Of a stretch of DNA of 7,350 bases, positions 1-5,939 are shown piece by piece. The stretch covers positions 1-7,350 of the forward strand of contig CAIZGT010000659.1 of assembly GCA_903932545.1 (NCBI GenBank), written 5' to 3'. Position numbers and translations under genes: made by a program. Each line of letters begins with the position of its first letter. Position 1 is the first letter of the stretch. Below the pieces are notes generated by a model. That model did not search any database and had not been told where the DNA came from. It saw only the letters and a list, made by a program, of their open reading frames with translations. The stretch is from an uncultured Rhodospirillales bacterium. Lineage in GTDB: Bacteria; Pseudomonadota; Alphaproteobacteria; Acetobacterales; Acetobacteraceae.

Positions 1-2
1 CC

Positions 3-1154
3 ATGAAGCCAATCAATTTGGCCGCGCTGGCCTTGTGCGCCGCGATCATCGCTGCACCCAATTTTGCGGCTGCCACCGATGTGGACGTGATTTTGCCGCT
101 CACTGGCTCCGGCGCATTCCTCGGCAAGGCGCAGCAAACCGCGCTGATCCGGCTTGAGGGTGCCATCGCGGCGGGCACGATCAAGGAAGCGCCGATCCAT
201 TTCGTGTTTCATGATGATCAGACCGTGCCGCAAAACGGGGTGCAATTGCTCACCGAATTGAAGGCGAAAAACCCGCCGGTCATCATCGGCCCGTCGCTGG
301 TGGCAGTCTGCAACGCCATCTCCCCGCTGGTGAAGAACGGGCCGGTGGATTACTGCCTCTCGCCGGGCATTCACCCGGCAGCCGGCGGCTACGTCTTCAC
401 CTCCGGGGTGGACACCCGCGATCTCGCCGCCTCAATGATCCGGTTCTGGCGGCTGAAAGGGATCACCCGCTTCGGCCTGATCACCTCCACCGATGCGTCT
501 GGCCAAGATGCGGAGCGCAACATCCGCGCAATTTTCGCGCTGCCGGAGAACAAGGACATCGCTATTGTCGGCGATGGCCGGTTCAATCCGGGTGATGTGA
601 GTGCCTCAGCCCAGATTGAGCGGATCAAGCAAGCCAATCCGCAGGCGCTGATTGCATGGTCCACCGGCGGGCCGATCGCCACGGTGTTCAAGGCGATTGC
701 TGCCACCGGCCTCGACATTCCGGTGGCAACCACCAATGGCAACATGACCTATGCGCAAATGGACCAATACGCCGATTTCCTGCCCAAAGAGTTGTATATC
801 CCCACCTCGTCCTGGATGACGGCCAAGCCAGGTTCGGCGCTGGAGGCAGCGCATGCGCCATTCTTCAAGCTCTACGCCGACGCGCATGACGCACCAGATT
901 CCGCCAGCACGCTTGGCTGGGATCCGGCGCGGATCATCGCCCATGTGCTCACCGAACTCGGCCCGAATCCCACCGCTGAGCAAGTGCGTGACAAGTTGCT
1001 GGCGCTGAAGGGCTACACGGCGGTGAACGGCACCTATGATTACAGCGCCTCCGCCCAGCGCGGCTTGTCTGAAGATGCGGTGATCGTGTCGAAATGGGAC
1101 CGTGCGGCGCATGCGTGGGTGCCGCAGAGCGGGGCGCGTGGACTGGCGGAATAA
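3..1154 (+). CDS. Periplasmic substrate-binding protein of a Liv/HAAT-type ABC importer
   Basis: The 383-residue product is the extracytoplasmic solute receptor for the importer encoded just downstream. Residues 1-24 form a Sec signal peptide: K2, a hydrophobic core, and an AAA cleavage site before T25. The mature protein starts with the family's typical VDVILPLTGSGAFLGK stretch. It then shows a GPS segment (about 97-99), a SPGIHP loop (120-125), a DASGQDAERN segment in the second lobe and a GLDIPVATTNGN hinge region (about 235-247). All are recognisable as type I periplasmic-binding-fold elements of the LivJ/LivK family. Exactly two cysteines remain after cleavage (C103, C118), so a periplasmic disulfide is plausible. 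The His in the SPGIHP loop and Asn in TTNGN differ from the Thr and Glu remembered for E. coli LivJ, so the ligand is uncertain. The start at base 3 is the first Met before the signal peptide; its upstream region is outside the window. The gene lies 24 bases before the permease gene. Family is confident, substrate is not. Confidence 0.93.
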   Translation: MKPINLAALALCAAIIAAPNFAAATDVDVILPLTGSGAFLGKAQQTALIRLEGAIAAGTIKEAPIHFVFHDDQTVPQNGVQLLTELKAKNPPVIIGPSLVAVCNAISPLVKNGPVDYCLSPGIHPAAGGYVFTSGVDTRDLAASMIRFWRLKGITRFGLITSTDASGQDAERNIRAIFALPENKDIAIVGDGRFNPGDVSASAQIERIKQANPQALIAWSTGGPIATVFKAIAATGLDIPVATTNGNMTYAQMDQYADFLPKELYIPTSSWMTAKPGSALEAAHAPFFKLYADAHDAPDSASTLGWDPARIIAHVLTELGPNPTAEQVRDKLLALKGYTAVNGTYDYSASAQRGLSEDAVIVSKWDRAAHAWVPQSGARGLAE

Positions 1155-1178
1155 CCGTGGCAATGACGCCATAACGGC

Positions 1179-3038
1179 ATGAACAGCTTCATCCAGATAT
1201 TCCTCGGTGGCGTGTTGCAGGGCAGCATCTATGCCCTGCTCGCGCTTGGCTTCTCGCTGGTGTTCCGCGTCACCGGGGTGATCAACCTTGCCCAAGGCGC
1301 GTTCTGCACGCTGGGTGCGTTGATCACCTATTCGCTGCAAGTCGAGGCACATCTGCCGGTGCCGCTGGCAGCAAGCCTCGCGGTGGTGATCACCACGTTG
1401 CTGGCAGGCATCGCAGGCAGTGTGCTGTTTGTGCCGGGCCTCACGCGCCTGACCAACTCCAACATGCTGATGATGACCGCCGGCATGCTCACCTTGTTCG
1501 AGGGGCTCGTCCTGGTGGTGTGGGGCAGCCAGCCTTACGCGCTGCCGCCATTCTCCGGCGAGCGACCGTGGCGGCTGGGCGGGATTTTGGTGCAGACGCA
1601 GGGCGTGTGGGTGATTGGCGTGGCGATCTTGGTGATCATCGGCCTGGGCTGGATGCTGATGAAAACCCGCCTCGGCCAAGCCTTACGCGCGTGTGCCGAG
1701 AACCCGATGGCCGCGCGGCTGACCGGGGTGGACGTGCCGCGCCTGCAACTCTTCGCCTTCGCCCTGGCCGGAGCCATCGGTGCGGTGGCGGGCATCGTGG
1801 TCGCCCCTGCCATCGCGCTCGAATTCGACACCGGGCGGCTGCTCACCATCTCAGGTTTCATCGCGGTGGCCATCGGCGGCATCGCCTCGTTTCCCGGCGC
1901 GATTGCGGGCGGGCTGCTGCTCGGCCTCGTGAACCAGCTTGGCACGGCTTACGTGTCGTCGCTGTTCAGCAACGCGCTGTCGCTCGGTTTGCTGCTGCTG
2001 GTGCTGATCGTCCGTCCGGCTGGGCTGATCCGGGCCGGTGTTGTAAGGCGCAGTGACGTGCGTGACGAAGCCCGCGTGTGGCAGCACGTCACGCGGATCT
2101 CCGCCAAGGCAGCGTGGCGCGTTGCTGCGCTGGCGCTGCTGGTGGCACTCTGCGCACCTTATGTGTTGAGCAATGGTTTGCTGAGCGCGTTGATCATCAC
2201 GCTGATCCTCTATGTGGCGCTGATCGGCCAAGACATGCTGATGGGCTATGCCGGGCAGATCAGCCTCGGGCAGGCCGGGTTCATGGCGCTGGGTGGCTAC
2301 ACGTCATCATATCTCATCACCGCGCAGGAATGGCAGGCGCTGCCAGCCATTGGCATGGGAATGCTCTTCGCCCTCGCCGCCGCACTGGTGCTGGCGGGCG
2401 TCACACTACGACTGCGCGGGCTGTATATGGCCCTCGCCACGCTCGCATTCGGCCTGCTGATCGATAGCTGCACAGTGGGGTTTGACGACATCACCGGCGG
2501 CCCATCCGGCATGGTGGGCATTCCTGGCCTGGAGTTGTTCGGCTTGGATCTCGATACCCCTGCGCGGATGTATTACACCGTGCTCGCCCTTGTGGTGATT
2601 GTGCTGATCTCGGTGGCTGGTGCGATGCGCTCGGGCTTTGGCCGCGCATTGCAGGCAATCCGCACCGATCCGCTGGCCGCCGCCGCATTGGGCGTGAACG
2701 TGGTTGGCTGCAAAATGGTGGCGTTCGCGATCTCAGCGATGCTGGCCGCACTCTCCGGCTCGCTCTACGCCTTTCAGTTCCACTTCCTCGCGCCAGAAAT
2801 GGTGGGCGCGCCGCGCTCGCTCGAACTGGTGTCGATGCTGGTCATCGGCGGTGAGGGCACGTTGATCGGCCCGCTATTCGGCGCCGCACTGATCACCATT
2901 TTGCCGACGCTGTTCCAACCCTTGGCAATCTACAAAACCCTGGCCAGCGGCGCGCTGCTCGCCGGCTGCGCGCTGTATTTGCCGCAGGGGATGTTCGGCA
3001 TCGCCCTTCGCCTGCTCCCTCGGAGAACCGGCGCATGA
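1179..3038 (+). CDS. Fused LivH-LivM permease of a branched-chain-type ABC importer
   Basis: This 619-residue inner-membrane protein carries both permease subunits of an HAAT importer in one chain, forming the translocation pore that binds LivG and LivF. Residues 1 to about 287 are LivH-like: they open with FLGGVLQGSIYALLALG, contain the INLAQGAF motif, and have a cytoplasmic EAA-like loop at about 161-186 (TRLGQALRACAENP). A charged linker (about 288-310, rich in Arg/Asp) follows. Residues about 311-619 are LivM-like, with GYAGQISLGQAGF at 356-368 and a second EAA-like loop at 483-508 (SGFGRALQAIRTDP). Separate LivH and LivM are each about 290-330 residues, so both halves look complete. I read no stop or frameshift across the junction. 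The start matches the conserved LivH N-terminus, although no good Shine-Dalgarno sequence precedes it. The stop overlaps livG by ATGA. Fused LivHM proteins are known in proteobacteria. Confidence 0.95.
   Translation: MNSFIQIFLGGVLQGSIYALLALGFSLVFRVTGVINLAQGAFCTLGALITYSLQVEAHLPVPLAASLAVVITTLLAGIAGSVLFVPGLTRLTNSNMLMMTAGMLTLFEGLVLVVWGSQPYALPPFSGERPWRLGGILVQTQGVWVIGVAILVIIGLGWMLMKTRLGQALRACAENPMAARLTGVDVPRLQLFAFALAGAIGAVAGIVVAPAIALEFDTGRLLTISGFIAVAIGGIASFPGAIAGGLLLGLVNQLGTAYVSSLFSNALSLGLLLLVLIVRPAGLIRAGVVRRSDVRDEARVWQHVTRISAKAAWRVAALALLVALCAPYVLSNGLLSALIITLILYVALIGQDMLMGYAGQISLGQAGFMALGGYTSSYLITAQEWQALPAIGMGMLFALAAALVLAGVTLRLRGLYMALATLAFGLLIDSCTVGFDDITGGPSGMVGIPGLELFGLDLDTPARMYYTVLALVVIVLISVAGAMRSGFGRALQAIRTDPLAAAALGVNVVGCKMVAFAISAMLAALSGSLYAFQFHFLAPEMVGAPRSLELVSMLVIGGEGTLIGPLFGAALITILPTLFQPLAIYKTLASGALLAGCALYLPQGMFGIALRLLPRRTGA
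2053..2092. repeat. 9-bp perfect inverted repeat at the LivH/LivM fusion junction
   Basis: GTGACGTGC at 2053-2061 is the exact reverse complement of GCACGTCAC at 2084-2092, with a 22-base spacer. A second arm copy, GCGTGACG at 2060-2067, is complementary to CGTCACGC at 2087-2094, so two alternative stems can form. The repeat lies within codons for the charged linker between the two permease halves. It could be an mRNA hairpin, a relic of a former intergenic region, or chance in GC-rich DNA. No T tract follows, so it is not an intrinsic terminator. Confidence 0.5.
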
Positions 3039-3799
3039 GCACGCTGGAGATCCGCAATCTCAAGAAAAGCTTTGGCGGTCTGTTGGCAACGCAAGACGTG
3101 TCGTTCAACGTCGCCTCGCACTCCCTCACCGCGCTGATCGGTCCGAATGGCGCGGGCAAGACCACGCTGTTCAACCTTATCACCAATCTCTTCCCATCCG
3201 ATTCCGGCTCGGTGAAGTTCGATGGCGTGGAACTGCGCGGCCTCAGCCCCTCGGCCATTGCGCGGCTGGGCGTCATCCGCACCTTCCAAACCGCCCGCGT
3301 GTTTCCCGGCATGACGGTGCTGGAGAACGCGCTGGCCGGGCGACATCGGCTGTTGCGGCATGGCATCGCCTCGCAATTCCTCTGGCTACCCGGACAGCGC
3401 CGGGAGGAGCGCCAACTTGCCGAACGCGCAATGGCGCTGCTCGATCTGGTGGGGCTGGCCGATCAGGCGCAGCGCCCCGCCACCGATCTGCCGATGGGCG
3501 CACAGAAACTGCTCGAAGTCATCCGCGCCCTCATGGCCCAGCCGCGCCTGCTGCTGCTCGACGAACCGGCAGCGGGGTTGAACGACACCGAAACCGCCGA
3601 ACTCGCCGCCCTGCTGCGCGCCATCCAGGCCTGTGGGGTGACGGTGATGGTGGTGGAGCACAACATGTCTCTCGTCATGACCATCGCCGATCAGGTGATT
3701 GTGCTGGAAGCCGGGCGGATGATCGCCTCGGGGCCACCCGCAGAAATTCAGGCCAATCAACGTGTTATCGCCGCCTATCTCGGGCAGGAGGCGGCATGA
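3035..3799 (+). CDS. livG: LivG-type ATP-binding protein of the HAAT importer
   Basis: This 254-residue cytoplasmic ATPase pairs with LivF to drive transport through the fused permease. Walker A is GPNGAGKT at 36-43. The Q-loop lies in RTFQTARVF (Q near 90), followed by the LivG-characteristic insertion before the signature motif. The ABC signature is LPMGAQK at 152-158; this group normally has an LP-x-G form in place of LSGGQ, so the first part is expected, while Ala before Gln is less usual. Walker B is LLLLDEP at 172-178 (D176, catalytic E177), followed by AAGLN. The switch histidine is H209 in VVEHNM. All catalytic elements are intact and the length is typical (about 250-255). GGAGA at 3022-3026 is a suitable ribosome-binding site. 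The ATG overlaps the permease stop and the gene's own stop overlaps the livF start, so translation is probably coupled on both sides. Confidence 0.95.
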   Translation: MSTLEIRNLKKSFGGLLATQDVSFNVASHSLTALIGPNGAGKTTLFNLITNLFPSDSGSVKFDGVELRGLSPSAIARLGVIRTFQTARVFPGMTVLENALAGRHRLLRHGIASQFLWLPGQRREERQLAERAMALLDLVGLADQAQRPATDLPMGAQKLLEVIRALMAQPRLLLLDEPAAGLNDTETAELAALLRAIQACGVTVMVVEHNMSLVMTIADQVIVLEAGRMIASGPPAEIQANQRVIAAYLGQEAA

Positions 3800-4581
3800 G
3801 CCTCGAACTGCGCGCCATTTCGGCAGGCTACGGCGTGGGCGCGGTGCTGCACGAGATCAGCCTGTCGGTCAGCGCGGGCGAGATCGTCACGCTGATCGGC
3901 GCCAATGGTGCCGGCAAATCCACCCTCGCCAAAACCATCTCCGGCCTGATCACGCCGATTTCTGGCGAAATTCTGTGGGATGGTGTGCGCATCAACGCGT
4001 TGCCCACCGCCGAACGCCTGCGACGCGGCATTGCGCATGTGCCGGAGGGGCGGCAGTTATTTGCGGGGATGCGGGTGAGTGAGAACCTCGCTCTCGGCTC
4101 AGGCGTCAAGCCACGCGGCAAGCCCGATGCCGGGGTATTCGAAGCCGCGTTGGCCATGTTCCCGGTGCTGGCCGAACGCATGAGCGATATTGCGGGCAAT
4201 TTCTCCGGCGGCCAGCAACAAATGCTCGCCATTGCACGCGGGCTGATGGCCAGCCCGCGACTGCTGATCCTTGATGAGCCCTCACTCGGCCTGTCACCCC
4301 GGCTGGTGGGAGAGATTTTAGATCTGATCCGCCGCCTACGGGATCAGGGCTTGTCGATCCTGCTCGCCGAACAAAACGCCCGCTCGGCGCTGGCGATCGC
4401 CGATCGCGGGGCGGTGATTGAGAACGGTCGCATCGTGCTGCAAGGCTCGGCGCAAGATCTGCTGCATTCGCCGGATATTGCGGAGCGGTATCTCGGGGTG
4501 GGCGTGGCAGCACAGGCAGACGCGGCGGAAGCGGCGCGGATGGCGCAGCGGCTGCGGGCGTGTGTGTGGGATGATGTGTAG
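3796..4581 (+). CDS. livF: LivF-type ATP-binding protein of the HAAT importer, with extended C-terminus
   Basis: This is the second cytoplasmic ATPase subunit of the importer, 261 residues long. Walker A is GANGAGKS at 35-42. The LivF hallmark HVPEGRQLFAGMRVSENL follows at about 86-103. The signature is FSGGQQQ at 136-142 and Walker B is LLILDEP at 156-162, followed by SLGLSP. In place of the switch histidine the chain reads AEQN (E192, Q193), which is normal for LivF because the family usually has VEQN. The usual chain ends soon after the ERYLG motif. Here about 25 extra residues follow, Ala-rich and ending RACVWDDV. AGGAGG at 3786-3791 lies 4 bases before the ATG, inside the end of livG. 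This is the last gene of the operon; it converges on the marR-like gene with a 10-base gap, and no convincing intrinsic terminator was found. Confidence 0.95.
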   Translation: MSLELRAISAGYGVGAVLHEISLSVSAGEIVTLIGANGAGKSTLAKTISGLITPISGEILWDGVRINALPTAERLRRGIAHVPEGRQLFAGMRVSENLALGSGVKPRGKPDAGVFEAALAMFPVLAERMSDIAGNFSGGQQQMLAIARGLMASPRLLILDEPSLGLSPRLVGEILDLIRRLRDQGLSILLAEQNARSALAIADRGAVIENGRIVLQGSAQDLLHSPDIAERYLGVGVAAQADAAEAARMAQRLRACVWDDV

Positions 4582-4591
4582 CCCATCCACC

Positions 4592-5065
4592 CTACGATTT
4601 CGCCCGGATCAAATTCTCCTGAATCCGCGTCAGCGCCAATCTCAAAAACCCGATCTCCCCCGCGCTGAAGCCCTCCAGCGCCGTATCGTTCACCCCGGCG
4701 GCGAGGCTGAGCAGCTCCGCCTGCATCGCGCGGCCCAGATCGGTGAGGTGGAAATGCACCTTGCGCCGGTCCTGCTCGCTGGCCTTGCGCGAAATCAGCC
4801 CGCGCGCCTCCATGTGGCGCAGTTGCTCCACCGCCGTGGGCGCCGTGGCTCCCACGCGCTCGCTGATTTCGCGCTGGGTCAGCCCGTCTTCTTCCCACAA
4901 GGCGCGCAGGAAATACCACATGCCAAGTGGGATATCCTGCGGCGCCAACGCCGCCTGCAACGCCTGGGCAAATTGGCGATGCGCCCGGCGAACTTGCGAG
5001 CCGATGCTGTGCTCCATCGGATAGTTTGGTGAAATTTCGCGCTCTGTCATTGAGGAGATCGTCAT
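4592..5065 (-). CDS. MarR-family transcriptional regulator
   Basis: The 157-residue product is a predicted dimeric winged helix-turn-helix repressor. Helical dimerisation segments sit at both ends (about 18-45 and 110-155). Between them is the DNA-binding core: WYFLRALWEEDGLTQ (50-64), HTH helices at about 63-86 (QREISERVG, then ATAPTAVEQLRHME), ARGLISR (87-93) and the wing with the conserved acidic-basic pattern D99-R100-R101. The protein has no cysteine, so a thiol-oxidation sensor of the OhrR type is excluded; a small-molecule effector such as an aromatic carboxylate is typical of the family but is inferred. The start is uncertain. The ATG at 5065 overlaps the start of the divergent small gene by two bases, while Met6 (5048-5050) and Met17 (5015-5017) would leave a real intergenic space. 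None of the three has a clear ribosome-binding site. Natural targets are its own gene, the divergent pair and possibly the importer. Confidence 0.9.
   Translation of the reverse strand: MTISSMTEREISPNYPMEHSIGSQVRRAHRQFAQALQAALAPQDIPLGMWYFLRALWEEDGLTQREISERVGATAPTAVEQLRHMEARGLISRKASEQDRRKVHFHLTDLGRAMQAELLSLAAGVNDTALEGFSAGEIGFLRLALTRIQENLIRAKS
5053..5057 (+). promoter_or_regulatory. Ribosome-binding site for the 62-residue small protein gene
   Basis: AGGAG (GAGGAG from 5052) lies 6 bases before the ATG at 5064. It is one of the clearest Shine-Dalgarno sequences in the window and is the main reason to accept the short downstream frame as a gene. It also falls inside the longest version of the opposing marR frame. 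Confidence 0.75.
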
Positions 5066-5252
5066 GCCTTTGCTGCGTATCGAAACCGCCGAAGATCAGC
5101 GCTCTGGCCGGTTCTATCTCGAACTATACTATCCCGCGGATAGCACCCAACCCTATGTCACCACCGCCCCGCGCTACAAAACCGCCGCCGCGGCGGAGGG
5201 CGACGTGATCGCGCAGCTTGCGGTCGCGCTGAACCAGCCCCACTCTCGGTGA
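5064..5252 (+). CDS. Small conserved-looking protein of unknown function (62 residues)
   Basis: I do not recognise this gene. It encodes a soluble protein with no signal peptide, membrane segment or cysteine. The first half alternates hydrophobic and polar residues like beta strands (LLRIETAED, then GRFYLELYYP at about 15-24), followed by a TTAPRY turn. The second half looks helical (TAAAAEGDVIAQLAVALNQ, about 40-58). The pattern of strands, an Arg-Tyr segment and an Ala-rich helix loosely recalls small YegP/DUF1508-like domains, but I cannot support that assignment. Reality of the gene rests on a strong AGGAG site 6 bases upstream, base composition like its neighbours, and its place 25 bases before the GST gene on the same strand, which implies a two-gene operon. 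Its start overlaps the longest marR start by two bases, so the pair is plausibly under that regulator. Confidence 0.72.
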   Translation: MPLLRIETAEDQRSGRFYLELYYPADSTQPYVTTAPRYKTAAAAEGDVIAQLAVALNQPHSR

Positions 5253-5264
5253 AACCGGATTTGC

Positions 5265-5268
5265 GGAG
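5265..5268 (+). promoter_or_regulatory. Ribosome-binding site fixing the GST start
   Basis: GGAG lies 9 bases before the ATG at 5278. It supports that start over the nearby ATG at 5271, which is in another frame and too close to the site. The resulting N-terminus (MLKMYGFWRS) matches where zeta-class GST chains begin. Confidence 0.65.
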
Positions 5269-5277
5269 AGATGTCTG

Positions 5278-5931
5278 ATGTTGAAGATGTACGGATTCTG
5301 GCGTTCAGCAGCGGCGTTTCGGGTGCGCATGGCGTGCAACCTCAAGGCAATCGCCTATGAAGAGACGATGATCAATCTCGACGCCGGCGAGCAGCACGCG
5401 CCAGACTATGTGGCGCTGAACCCGCAAGCAGTGGTGCCGTCGCTGATCCTCGAAGACGGCACGCTGCTCACCCAATCAGTGGCGATCCTCGAATATCTCG
5501 AAGAAACCCACCCAACCCCGGCCTTGCTCCCCGCCGACCCAGTCTCTCGCGCCCGCGTGCGCGCGTTGGCGCTGATTTGGGCGGCGGATCATCACCCGCT
5601 GATCGTGCCGCGCGTGCGCAGCTATCTGCGCGACACGCTGAACGTGGCGGAGGCCGACCGCACGTTGTGGATTCAGCACTGGTTCAGCGAGGGCCTGCGC
5701 ATTGGCGAGGCACGGATGCATGGCGACCCACTCACCGGCGCGTTCTGCCACGGCAATGCGATCTCGCTGGCTGATCTGTGTTTGATGAGTCAGGTGATGG
5801 GCGCCAAAGGGTTTGGCGTGAATATCGCGGGCTACCCGACGATCAACCGCATCGTGGACAATTGCCTCGCGTTAGATGCAGTCACGCGGGCGTTGCCGCT
5901 GAAGCAGCCGGGCGCGCCAGCGGCCCATTGA
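5278..5931 (+). CDS. maiA: Zeta-class glutathione S-transferase, probable maleylacetoacetate/maleylpyruvate isomerase
   Basis: This 217-residue cytosolic protein has the zeta GST layout at full length (family about 210-220). Family members use glutathione to isomerise maleylacetoacetate (tyrosine/homogentisate route) or maleylpyruvate (gentisate route) from cis to trans. The thioredoxin-like domain (1 to about 80) shows the helix start WRSAAAFRVR (8-17), V53-P54 (the cis-proline that binds glutathione), and Q66-S67 in TQSVAILEYLEE. The helical domain contains the zeta signature FCHGNAISLADLCLMSQV, then GYPTINRI and a KQPGAP tail. Two oddities: the usual S-S-C triad after the N-terminal Arg is S10-A11-A12, keeping only the first Ser, and the bacterial HPLNNLR segment reads HPLIVPR (106-112). 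Exact substrate is therefore uncertain; another GST-type activity is possible. It is the second gene after the 62-residue protein, and no hydroxylase, dioxygenase or hydrolase partner is visible here. Confidence 0.85.
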   Translation: MLKMYGFWRSAAAFRVRMACNLKAIAYEETMINLDAGEQHAPDYVALNPQAVVPSLILEDGTLLTQSVAILEYLEETHPTPALLPADPVSRARVRALALIWAADHHPLIVPRVRSYLRDTLNVAEADRTLWIQHWFSEGLRIGEARMHGDPLTGAFCHGNAISLADLCLMSQVMGAKGFGVNIAGYPTINRIVDNCLALDAVTRALPLKQPGAPAAH

Positions 5932-5939
5932 CGGCGCGG

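Noticed and set aside
9..44. Possible lipoprotein signal around Cys12 of the binding protein
   Set aside because: The residue before the Cys is Leu, where a lipobox needs Ala, Gly or Ser, and the hydrophobic core continues past it to a good AAA signal-peptidase I site.
606..1679. Long minus-strand open frame (357 codons) across the receptor and permease genes
   Set aside because: It is antisense to two well-supported genes, and its translation is His/Arg/Gln-rich low-complexity sequence typical of GC-rich shadow frames. No family motif is present.
4566..4590. Hairpin GTGGGATG / CATCCAC at the livF-marR convergence as a terminator
   Set aside because: The stem is only 7 bp with a bulged G and a 10-base loop, and no T tract follows on either strand.
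4344..4919. Minus-strand open frame of 191 codons over the livF end and marR
   Set aside because: It is out of frame with the convincing MarR protein on the same strand and antisense to livF; composition is Arg/Gly/Ala-rich noise.
5123..5150. Minus-strand promoter for marR: TTGGGT (5145-5150) and TATAGT (5123-5128), 16-base spacing
   Set aside because: The -10 box is good and the location would suit the marR start, but the -35 matches only half of the consensus and the site lies inside the small gene. It is not strong enough to annotate.
5913..5939. CGCGCC / GGCGCG pairing at the GST-PBP convergence as a terminator
   Set aside because: The 6-bp stem has a loop of about 15 bases and no T tract; such pairings are common in GC-rich DNA.
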